DNA of 34,379 bases, from contig JAKSYS010000661.1 in assembly GCA_022925895.1 (NCBI GenBank), positions 1 to 34,379 of the forward strand. The letters run 5' to 3'. Shown here one piece after another: positions 18,664 to 28,821 of the stretch. The notes beneath the pieces are model-generated. The model did no database searches. It was given only the letters and a program-made list of their open reading frames with translations, and was not told the origin of the DNA. Position 1 is the stretch's first letter. Each line of letters begins with the position of its first letter. The stretch is from Fragilaria crotonensis. Taxonomy: Eukaryota; Bacillariophyta; Fragilariophyceae; Fragilariales; Fragilariaceae. The translations under genes were made by a program, and so were the position numbers.

Positions 18664-20685
18664 ATGGAAAATCGAGGCAGTGCCGACGACATTGACAACG
18701 TTGTTGTCGAGGAGCATTCTATGGGTGACGGCATCGAGGAGGAGGACGACGACGTTTTTTCCGAAGAAAGTTCGTCGGATGAATTTCCAGGGATGGCCAC
18801 GGAGTCTTCGGCTGCTTCTGGTTCCTCACTTCCGTCCGCTTTGGTATCACCATCATTGGCACTGGTGAATAATGCCGATGAGGATAATGGTGGTCGTCGC
18901 GACCTTGTTCATGATGTTGTTGAAACAAAGAAATTGGAACTTGCACCACCGAGTGAACCAATGCCTTCACCTGGGTTGCGGATGGTAGACTCCATGGCAA
19001 GAAGGCCACCGGCAGGTGTTGCAAGCAATCGCGACGTTGGTCCCGGCGCATTTCGAGCGAAGGATCCGATCGCATCACAGCGGCACGTTGGACATTCAGG
19101 CCACCAATTCGTTCGTATGATCCGACCATCAGCCAGTTAACAACAAGTGAAGAATTCAAGCAGGAAGAGAAGTGCCAAACTCCGCAGGGGCATATACTGG
19201 TGCGCACGACAACAGCAGTCTAATTGCAACTGGAAGTGGTTTGTACGCTGTGGACGCACAACAGGTACCGGATGGAAACGAGGAGGAACGGTGGTAGTTG
19301 CCGAGGCCCAGTACGTTAGAATGAAGCGGTACCAATCTCGATGCACTTCTTTGGGTCTTGTCTTATTTGTGAGCTGTCTTGTTGGCGCGATGGTTGCAGT
19401 TGTTTTCTTGTCGTTCGATCAACAGCTGCAGGTAGCAGTTCTTCGTCGATGTCCTCTCCACCACCATTCAACCCCGACACTGGCACCAACTAAAGCCCAT
19501 CTGCGGCGACCACTTCACCAGCCGCTTCACCAACCACTGACTCCACTCGAGCACCAACTGTAAGTGTATCCGTCATCCCGACGACGACCTCCACGACGCA
19601 GGTGGTAATTGCTTGTAACTTTCTTTCCATTGCAAATGTGACGAGGTGTCGATCGACATTCACGTTTGGCAACGCAACGACTGGTTCAGCAATCCCAAGT
19701 GAGATCGGGTGTTGACACAGTTGACGTACTTGAATTTGGACAACAGTGCGTTGACTTCCACAATCCCAACTGAGATCGGACTCTTGACACAGTTGACGTA
19801 CTTGAGTTTCTACAACAATGCGTTGACTTCAGAGTCCCAAGTGAGATCGGACTCTTGACACAGTTGATACAGTTGGATCTCGCCGTCAATGCCTTCACAT
19901 CCGCGATTCCAAGTGAGATCGGACTTCTGACAACTTTGACGACATTGGATTTTTCCGGCAATCTTTTACTTCCACAATCCCAGTGAGATCGGACGCTTGA
20001 CAGAGTTGACGTTGCTGGATTTCTATGGCAATTCGTTGACATCCGGAATTTCAAGTGAGATCGGACTCTTGACAAAGTTGACGGCGTTAGATCTCTCCAA
20101 CAATCAGTTGACTTCCACAGTCCCAAGTGAGCTTGGACGCTTGACGCAGTTGACACAGTTGAATCTCGCCAACAATGAGATGACTTTCACAATTCCTAGT
20201 GAGATCGGGCTCTTGACACAGTTGACAACCTTGTATTTCAACAACAATTTTTTTTTCTTCCACCATTCCAAGTGAGGTCGGACGCTTGACACAGTTGACG
20301 TTGCTGGATTTCTACGAGAATTCGTTGACATCCGCCATTCCAAGGGGAGATCGGACTCTTGACAAAGTTGACTGAATTGGACTTCGGACTCTTGACACAG
20401 TTGACGTCATTGGATTTCAACAGCAATTCCTTGACATCCGCGATTCCTAGTGAGATCGGACTCTTGACAAAGTTGACGGCATTGGGTTTTAACGACAATC
20501 AGTTGACTTCCACAATTCCGACTGAGATGGGACGCTTGGCTGAGTTGACCACGTTGGCTTTCTTCAACAACACGTTGACGGGGACAATTGCGTCATCCCT
20601 CTGCTCAATCCCTTCTCTTTTTGATATCTTAATCGACTGTGAAATTGCATGTCCTTCAGGTTGCTGCGGAACCTGTGATCCATGA
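18664..20685 (+). CDS. Membrane LRR protein (LRR copy 2), many frameshifts
   Basis: Homologous to the gene at 11600-12997. It has a polar, acidic N-terminus (MENRGSADDIDNVVVEEHS, then EEEDDDVFSEE) and the shared phrase LAPPSEPMPSPGLRMVDS (copy 1: EHAPPNEPIPSTGIRMADS). A membrane segment follows near 19345-19410 (LGLVLFVSCLVGAMVAVVFL), then a Pro/Thr stalk, a Cys cap and about twelve LRRs from 19690 (IPSEIGLLTKLTALDLSNN). The end is SGCCGTCDP at 20685. Frames change after about 19120, in the stalk and repeatedly in the first LRRs. Copy 2 has about three times the LRR number of copy 1 but a shorter stalk. It could be a pseudogene, but other genes in the window show similar base losses, so its status is open. 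It is convergent with the RLP24 pseudogene. Confidence 0.8.
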
Positions 20686-21036
20686 ACGCATGAATGAATT
20701 AAGGGACGAATGGAGGAAGGCCGCAAGGCAATGCTTGGGAGACGGGCACGTTTGAGTTTGAGGTCGGATCGGAAATGAAGGACGATGGTGTTATGATGCC
20801 TGAAGGATATTTGGCGTTGAATTGTAATCGTGTTTGATAGGATCGGATGGGTGGGTAGTCTGGAGTCTGGAGTAACAAAAGATTAAAGGTGATTTGTTTT
20901 CCAAGGTCGGGTAACTTCCAAGTCTTGTGCTCAATGGTTTCCAGTAGCTCGATATTGTAACATTGCATCCAAGTCAAGTCCTATAATCCATTGTAACCAA
21001 GTTAAGTCAAGGCATGCAAGTAATAACAGCAAGTTC

Positions 21037-21475
21037 CTATTCCTCCATTTGGTCAGCTCCATATCCTTCGCCCACACCGGAACGACCAGCACCAGACAAG
21101 ATAAGTCTCTGAGTCGAACTCCTCGTTCGAATCGACATAGCTCCTCATAACTTCCTCTCTCTTTGCCACACAGCTGGAGGCAACAATTCGATTGATTTTA
21201 CAATTTCAACTCGTGCTTGCTTTTTCTTTGCTGCCTTGGCATCTGTCGTACTGTTTTGAAGGAATTGGTGTTCACAACTCTCCTTAAATTGGTGTACCTT
21301 TTCCATGAGATCACGATCATATTCGACAGAGTCGATTTTTCATAATTCAAACGTGGAATCGACTGCCATTTCCTTCCCCCGCATTTTGCGCAGGGCATTG
21401 GCCCATGCGACCTTTTTCTTGGATTGCGCTTCTTGTTGAAATCGCAATGACATTTGGAACGACAGAAATGGAATT
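21037..21475 (-). pseudogene. RLP24 pseudogene (duplicate of 13366-13908)
   Basis: Read on the minus strand, the copy carries recognisable pieces of RLP24 in several frames: [11 protein letters not shown] just before a stop, the nucleotide block CAACAAGAAGCGCAATCCA, the Lys-rich helix region, and a terminal DQMEE at 21037. The first 30 residues, including the initiator and first zinc-ribbon cysteines, are gone; unrelated sequence precedes 21475. TTTGAATTATGA creates a stop where the parent reads STFEFEKRR. Loss of the 5' end makes it a true pseudogene regardless of sequencing error. Its position after LRR copy 2 mirrors the functional pair. Confidence 0.85.
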
Positions 21476-22491
21476 GACAGTATCAGTCCGTCGACTACTC
21501 GTACGTCACCTGTCTCATTGGCTCTACGGTAGAGTTGGTCGCCTGACCGACTAGAGAGCGCGCACAAAATGAAAATGTGTTGTGGAAATTCTAGTGATTT
21601 GCCACCCATGATATGGTCCTTCACACTGCCGAACAACGAGTCTTATTTCTAATTTCCCAAGGTACTGCAATGAAGCTCGGCTGGTGTCACATCACCACAC
21701 ATACACAGCACCACCACCTCCATCCATTTCTCTCAGCTGTGATGGAAAACCGCGTACGTCTCGTCCACTTGTTGGTTCACAACAACCACTGAAACGAGTT
21801 TGTTTGTTTGTGATTAGCCTTGTCGCCGAACAGTACGCCGAGGTGCGTACGTACATGCAATGGAATGGTGTAGTCAGCGATAGCTTTCGTGTCTTCATTC
21901 GACATTTGACAACGGATATCATTGAGTTCTGGTCGTCCGTGATTGGAAGCGGAAAGGGTCCGACACCAACAAGCTTTATCAAAACAAAAATGCAAATGCC
22001 AAAGCCAGTAGGCCTCCGTTTGTGCAATCATGCAATTGAACTGGGGTAGAGAGCAGCAAAAACACTCGTCACAACTACGGTATTTGTAGCCTGATTTGGG
22101 ATTCACGTCCAGGCTATTGAGCTGGTTTTCAGGCTTTCATGACTTGTCGTTGTACTTTGTATTACTAGCCACTCTGCTGGTAGCCGCTCTGATGAGCACC
22201 AAGCTGCCAAGCTGCTTCATCTTCGTTCTGCTAGTGGCAGTCTGCCAGAGGCAGTGCTTCCAAGAAAACATTTTGTCATGGTCAATGAAGAGATCTCAAG
22301 TCATCGAGTACGATCTCGGAATAATTCGCAGTCATCTTTACTATCGCTGGTCATGTCGTCTTGCGAGCGAAAAGCAAGCAAGCAAGCAAGAAAGCAATGG
22401 ATTCTCCTTGGATATCGTTGGATTATTAATCAGAGAGAAGTAATGATCGTATGTTCGAGGGCGTTCCAGAATATCCTGTTATCTTTGGCGC
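21476..22491. other. Region between RLP24 pseudogene and retrotransposon, no recognised gene
   Basis: Open frames overlap on both strands (21684-22049 +, 21777-22106 -, 22096-22443 +, the last from a TTG). The 22096-22443 translation has two hydrophobic segments (LSLYFVLLATLLVAALM and CFIFVLLVAVC), but no ATG start and no family resemblance. I cannot tell which, if any, is a gene. The retrotransposon inserted at its right edge, and the original sequence resumes at 28016. Confidence 0.35.
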
Positions 22492-22840
22492 TGTTGAATC
22501 TAGCTGACGGGACCAGCTGGCCGAGTACGAACGGACATGTCGGATCGGACGGTTGGGTCATGGAGAGGGCAAAACCTTCTAAACGGATGTCGCACGGGAG
22601 CGAACAGTCTCCGAGTGTTATGCGTGCAGGGTCACGTATGAATAGCGGATCCCGTGTGAACTGGGCGGAATTGTCCACGGCTGAACGGAATGAGATTATT
22701 GGAGAAGATGAGATAGATAGTCTCACTTTAAATTAATTATCCGGTTTACAAGCGATTCGACCACCACAATTAATCACATCACATCCGGATCTGTTATCTG
22801 ATTGATACAGAGGATTGGTCTGTAAATTGTGGTTTCAACA
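22492..22840 (+). repeat. 5' long terminal repeat
   Basis: 349 bp, from TGTTGAATCTAGC to GTGGTTTCAACA. Compared with the 3' LTR it lacks three bases (GAGTACG versus GAGTAGTACG), has GCGTGCAGGG for GCGTACAGGG and GATACAGAGG for GATACGGAGG, and differs over several bases near 22770. An ATTAATTTAAA motif lies just after it. Confidence 0.95.
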
Positions 22841-22871
22841 TAATTAATTTAAAGGCACGTCGTGTAGTGCC

Positions 22872-25800
22872 ATGACGACCCCACGAGTAAAGTGGAAGCC
22901 GGAGACGGTTCATCTAATAACAAGGATAGCAAGGAAGGAGCTGGTGACGCCAAGAAGGGCAAGTCAACTTTTCCAAAGGTCCATACAGGCATGCTTCAAG
23001 CGTCAAGTTCGACGGAAGCTGCGAAGACCTCAAGGGTCACATATTCGATTGTGCCGACGTGAAACAGTCGGACATCTTCGTCGAAACCACCAAGGCGATT
23101 GCAATCTACGTTGGAGCAAAATACAAGTATGGAGCCGATACATCCACTGCAGTCGAGACCCTGGAGGAGCAGATCATTGAAGTCCCACCGCCATGTGCCG
23201 ATGTCGAAAACCCAACCTTGAAGAGGATTTGGGAGAAGAAGATTGATGAATACGTGAAGAGGACCACCTACATCGAGGAAAATAACAAAACGTTATATTC
23301 TCTCGTTTGGGGTCAGTGCACGGATATCATGCAACAGAAGGTCAGATCGAGTGAAGGTTTTGATGTTACGATGAAGACGAAGAACGGAGTCGGGTTGTTG
23401 ACAGCAATCAAGAACATCGCATTCTCGTTCGAAGGTCAGAAGTATCACCCTTTGTCTTTGCTTGAAGCGAAGAAAAGGTTCCTAAACCAAGTTCAGGGAC
23501 GAACTGTCACAACCCAGGCATACTACGAGAAATTCCGAAATACAATGAATGTGTTGAAGGCAATTGGCGCTGACATCGGATTAGATTCCGGGATGCGTAA
23601 GATCCTGAATGGAGACAGGGACATGTCGACAATGACTTCCGATGAAAGAAGGCAATCGACGAAGAAGTCGTTGAACGCTTCATGGCCATCACGTTGCTCA
23701 TGGGAGCTGATCGCACGCGTTACGGAAGATTGTTGGATAATCTTGAAAACGAATTCGTCGCAGGTCACGACAACTATCCCAAGACCTTAACCGACGCGTA
23801 CAATCGTCTGGTTTACTTCACCAAATCAGGCGAGCAGAATGGACTTAAGGGAATCAGTGGAGGCGAGGTCGCCTTTGTCAACGCTGAAGGAAAAAAAAGA
23901 AACCAGCCAAAAGCGAAGTCGAATGCCGTCGCTGCAAGAAAAAGGGCCATTACGCAAGTGAATGCGACAATGAACGGTACATTGAGGGAGCAGAGGCGAA
24001 GCCAAAAAGCATACCGGAACCACGCTACTCACCGATGGAGTTTACGACGCGGACTTTCTTGACGATCAGCCGGACTACTCTGAGTTCCAGTTCATTAATC
24101 ATGACGTCACCATGAACGAAACCGCAGTCACCATGCAAATCGGAAGAGATGGACGGTTGCCACGCACTTGGATATTGCTCGACAACCAGTCGACAGTTGA
24201 TGTCTTCTGCAACCGGGAGTTGCTGTCCAACATTCGTGAGCACGAGAGCACGATGGATATTCACTGCAATGCAGGTATCACCAGTACAAAATTGATCGGC
24301 GAGCTACAAGGCTACGGGACAGTTTGGTATAATCCTAAAGGTATTGCAAACATCCTATCTCTTTCACGTGTCAAGGAACGTGGGTACCGTGTGACTTTCG
24401 ACAGTTCGGACGGAAATGCCTTTCACCTTCATAAATCGGATGGTGGCGTTCGCATTTTCACCCAGTCCGACAAGGGGCTTTACTATTTGGACACTCAGGA
24501 GGACACCACGGGGGTGAGCCTTGTCAACACAGTAGCTGATAAGGCTACTAAGTACTCGGAACGGGATTACTCGAAGGCTAAGCTGGCGCGCTCGATACAA
24601 AAGATTATCGGACGTCCAAGTACAAGGACATTCATCTCCATCGTTGAAAAAAACCAACTCCCTAATTGTCCTGTGACTCGAGACGACATTATCGCCGCAG
24701 AACGTATCTTTGGGCCCGATCTCGGGTCATTGAAGGGGAAAACCGTACACAAGCGTCCGGATCCTGTCAAAATTGACCATGCAAACATCCCAGGGTCGGT
24801 TGTCTCGCGGTACCGAAATGTAGTGCTGGCCGGCGATATTATGTTTGTTAACAAGTTGCCATTTTTCGTAACGATTTCACGACATATCAAATTCGGCACT
24901 TCGGAGCTCCTCACGAATCGAAAAATCGAAACTATCTTCGAAGCGACAAAACGAGTATACCAACAGTACATGAAACGCGGTTTCAAAATCACGAGCATAC
25001 TAATGGATGGCGAATTCGACACTGGCGGTTATCGTGGCGAACTGTCTGCACTTGGGATCACGCTCAACGTCGTCGCAGCTGAGGAACACGTCCCCGAGAT
25101 CGAACGTCACATTCGTGTCATCAAAGAACGCGCACGCAGTGTTATCAACACGTTACCGTTCGACAAGGTGCCCGCACGTGTGATTATCGAATTGGTTTAT
25201 TACTGCGGCTTCTGGCTCAACAGTTTTCCCGCTGCCGGTGGCATCTCTGACACGATGAGCCCTCGAGCCATTGTCGTCGGAACGACGGTTAATTATGCCA
25301 ACCACTGCAAGGTCGAGTTTGGCGAATATGTGCAGACGCACGAACCACACGACAACAGCATGCAATCACGAACTGTCGGCGCGCTTGCTGCGTCCTACAG
25401 GAAACGCCCAAGGAGGACATTATTTCTACAGCCTCGCCACCGGACGGCGACTCAACCGCAACCATTGGACATCGCTCCCTATGCCCGCCGAAGTCATCGA
25501 TCGTGTACACGAATTATCCCATCAAGCCCCCGGTGCCCCGCTGATTGAATTTGCAAACCGGGCAGGAGTGCCTTTCGATGACGACGATCTCCAAGACGAC
25601 GACATTTATGACGGCGACAACGATAATGCTGATGACGATGACTACAATCCCAACGAGGATGACAACGTTGAGATTGCAGGAGTGGATGATGAAGGAAGCG
25701 ATGACGAGGAAGTCCACGATGACGATAATGATGACGATGCTGATGACGATGATAATGACGATCAAAACGACGACGATCAAAACGATCAAAACGACCACAT

Positions 25801-27660
25801 CGCCAATCTTGCAAACACCGGAGGAGCCCCCGAAACTTTTGAGCCAGTCGAGCCCACCGAAATCGGTCCAATCGAACCTGTCGAACCTGTCGAAATCGAA
25901 CCTGTCGAACATACAATTGAGGAACAAATGGATGAAGCATATGGACCACGCAACAGTGAATACAACTTACGTCCACGCAAGCCACGCGACTATGGTCACA
26001 TTCACACGATCCTGGAGTCGACAGCGATGACACAACATAGTGTAAAAAAAGGGCTGAGATTGTTCGGCGACAAAGGAGTTGACGCGGTCATGAAGGAGCT
26101 AGACCAGCTCCACGTCCGAAAGGTTCTGAAACCAACAAAAAACCTTAACTGTAAGGAGCGACGTGACGCGTTGCAATATCTCATGTTCCTGAAGGAAAAG
26201 AGAAATGGTATCATCAAAGCCCGCGGATGTGCGGACGGGCGGAAGCAACGAGCGTTCACAACCAAAGAAGAAGCAAGTTCTCCAACAGTTTCAATCGAGT
26301 CGGTCATGTTATCTTGTGTAATTGATGCAAAGGAGCGTCGTGATGTCGCAACTGTTGATTTGCCTGGAGCGTTCATGCAAGCTGACATGGAGGACACAGT
26401 TCACATGAAACTTGAGGGCAAAATGGCCGAGCTACTTGTGAAATGCGATCCCAAATTATATCGAGTACGTTCAAATGGAAAACGGAAAGAGGTTCTATAC
26501 GTACAGCTGACAAAAGCACTCTATGGAACGCTGAAGGCAGCACTGTTGTTCTGGAAGAGGTTGAGTAAACAACTGATTCAATGGGGTTCAAACTAAACCC
26601 ATACGACAGCTGCGTTGCGAACAAAACAATCGACGGTAATCAATGCACCATCCTTTGGCATGTCGATGATCTGAAGATCTCACATGTGGACCCAAAGGTC
26701 GTGACGGATGTGATTGAGTTGCTTAAGTCCGAGTTTGGAAACGAGGCTCCATTGACCATTACACGTGGCAAGGTACACGAATACTTGGGGATGACCATTG
26801 ACTTTAGCATCGACGGCAAGGTCATGTTTAAGATGTTTGATTATATCAAGACGATGTTGGACGAACTACCAGCTGACTTTGGCGGAACCGCTCCGAACCC
26901 AGCGAGCATGAAGCTGTTCGATGTCGACCCAGCGGCGGCACGAATTTCAAAGAGTTGGGAAAATTGTTCCATCACAATACCGCCAAGCTGCTATTTCTCT
27001 GTAAGCGAGCTCGACCGGATGTACAACCACCAACGGCTTTCCTGTGCACTCGAGTGAAGGATGCTGACGTCGATGACTATAAAAAACTGCGTCGAGTCAT
27101 GCAATACCTGCGCGGGACGGCGCTTATGCCTTTGACATTAGAAGCTGATGGCATGAGCATCATCAAGTGGTGGGTGGATTCATCGTTCGCGGTGCATCCC
27201 GATATGAAGGGTCACACAGGTGGCATGATGACATTGGGAAAAGGCGCAATTTATGGGACATCGACTCGCCACAAAATTAACACAAGAAGTTCGACCGAAT
27301 CGGAGCTGGTGTCTCTATATGACGTTATGCCACAGATACTATGGACTAGGTATTTTCTCGAAGCCCAGGGTTATGGAGTAAAAGAGTCCATTGTGCATCA
27401 AGACAACAAGAGCACTATTCTACTCGCGGAAAACGGGAAGGGCTCCAGCAGTAAAAGAACGCGACATATCGAGATCCGTTACTTCTTCGTTAAAGACAGA
27501 ATTGATTCTGGGGATCTTACAGTTAAGTATTGCCCCACTGGAGAAATGATTGCGGACTACTTTACCAAGCCATTGCAGGGTGCATTGTTCACGAAACTTC
27601 GCAATGAGATTATGAATGTCAATCCTGATCACGTCGACTACGCGCTTGAGGATTGCAGGA
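22872..27660 (+). CDS. Ty1/copia gag-pol polyprotein, frameshifted
   Basis: Gag begins at ATG 22872 (MTTPRVKWKPE). It contains SCEDLKGHIFDCADVKQSD and ends with a CX2CX4HX4C zinc knuckle (CRRCKKKGHYASEC, about 23924-23965). The protease has ILLDNQSTVDVF with catalytic Asp at 24181. The integrase core shows its acidic residues in LAGDIMFVN, ILMDGEFD and EIERHIRVIKERAR. An Asp-rich linker follows (about 25575-25800). Reverse transcriptase runs from about 26030, with VATVDLPGAFMQADM and a HVDD active site (26659-26670). RNase H has WWVDSSFAVHPD, STESEL and HQDNKSTIL. At least seven frame changes are needed, most of them one-base losses (for example in an A run near 23890 and before 26581). With the reads corrected, this could be one or two long ORFs. 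Confidence 0.92.
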
Positions 27661-27663
27661 GTG

Positions 27664-28015
27664 TGTTGAATCTAGCTGACGGGACCAGCTGGCCGAGTAG
27701 TACGAACGGACATGTCGGATCGGACGGTTGGGTCATGGAGAGGGCAAAACCTTCTAAACGGATGTCGCACGGGAGCGAACAGTCTCCGAGTGTTATGCGT
27801 ACAGGGTCACGTATGAATAGCGGATCCCGTGTGAACTGGGCGGAATTGTCCACGGCTGAACGGAATGAGATTATTGGAGAAGATGAGATAGATAGTCTCA
27901 CTTTAAATTAATTATCCGGTTTACAAGCGATTCGACCACCACAACTATTCACACCATATCCGGATCTGTTATCTGATTGATACGGAGGATTGGTCTGTAA
28001 ATTGTGGTTTCAACA
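27664..28015 (+). repeat. 3' long terminal repeat
   Basis: 352 bp, with the same TG...CA ends as the 5' LTR. It directly follows the end of the RNase H/pol frame, which reads on into the LTR (SVLNLADGTSW). It is followed by the GGCGC target duplication. Confidence 0.95.
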
Positions 28016-28821
28016 GGCGCACACGCGCACTCACTCACCCATCTCGAATCTCGCACGCTGTCAAACGTTAACGCACAAATACTGGCATGCCAGGTGGAAG
28101 TCCCACGTTCGGCATCGGGTGTTTATGTCATATGCAATTCGACGTCGTACGGTCGTGACGACGAGAGGTGCGTTTTCGGATGTCATTGGAGCTAATGTCC
28201 CTTGTACGTATCGACTGGGACTAAAGCATATAGGAATACTTGGTCGATTCCATCATGTATCACTTTGGTGGCATATACTCAGAGTAAACATGTATGTAGT
28301 ACATCATATTTGGATATGATACGTATCCTTCATTAAACACACGTCCTCCTGATTTCCCGAATTTGTAAATTGTCGACAACATGGATTTCGAAGAGTCGAA
28401 TCATCTCCTCTGCGACATCATAATGACATCACGAGGAGCGTCCTTACTGTAGAATTCTAGTACCGGAACTCGTAGACAAAAAGTGACGTTCGAAAAATGT
28501 CCCACTGTTGATGGACGGCCAGCGAGTGACATCATGTTTGGTTCGAATCTCAGTATACATGTGTAGATCCCTTGACACCGACGAGACCACACCACCAAAT
28601 CCATCAGTCTTCAATCCACCAACGTCGCCTTTTTTGGTTCATCAGAATTTGGACGTCTCCTCTTGACAAGATCTTTCGGTATTCTATTTGCACTTTACAC
28701 GCACACTCGTTGCTCCTTACATTGCAATCCCACAAATCTATCTTCTTACTGTGGTCGTACTAGTACATTTCAATAGTCACACTACACTTCATTACAAACA
28801 CAACCACACTAAAGATTCAAG
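28016..28821 (+). promoter_or_regulatory. Upstream region of pyruvate kinase, no gene seen
   Basis: No conserved frame is visible. GTACTAGTAC occurs at about 28757-28766, some 60 bp before the start codon, followed by a C/A-rich leader (CACACTACACTTCATTACAAAC) typical of a 5' UTR. The far end is the pre-insertion continuation of the sequence left of the retrotransposon. Confidence 0.4.

Larger units (their letters stand above)
22492..28015 (+). mobile_element. Full-length Ty1/copia LTR retrotransposon (diatom copia type)
   Basis: Total length 5,524 bp, with two LTRs of about 350 bp and a perfect 5-bp target duplication GGCGC (22487-22491 and 28016-28020). The domain order protease, integrase, reverse transcriptase, RNase H is that of Ty1/copia. 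The LTRs start TGTTGAATC and end TTTCAACA. They differ at roughly ten positions including a 3-base indel, so the insertion is fairly recent. A primer-binding site is not obvious right after the 5' LTR (TAATTAATTTAAAGGCACG). The purine-rich GAGGATTGCAGGAG just before the 3' LTR may be the polypurine tract. Confidence 0.95.

Noticed and set aside
19690-20590. Regularly spaced repeats resembling a CRISPR array
   Set aside because: The units are contiguous 72-bp LRR codons in a eukaryotic gene, with no spacers of foreign origin.
22254-22736. 160-codon plus-strand frame
   Set aside because: It crosses the boundary between host sequence and the 5' LTR at 22492, so it is a chance fusion; the LTR part recurs at the 3' LTR.
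22841-22871. Primer-binding site directly after the 5' LTR
   Set aside because: I could not match this AT-rich sequence to the 3' end or internal part of a tRNA by eye, so it is not annotated.
25494-26033. Long minus-strand frames opposite the retrotransposon
   Set aside because: They are shadows of the Asp-rich linker (GAT/GAC read as ATC/GTC, giving Ile/Val runs).
28536-28556. tRNA-like T-loop GGTTCGAATC
   Set aside because: The flanking bases do not form a T stem and no acceptor or anticodon stem can be drawn. A similar hit near 510 fails the same way.
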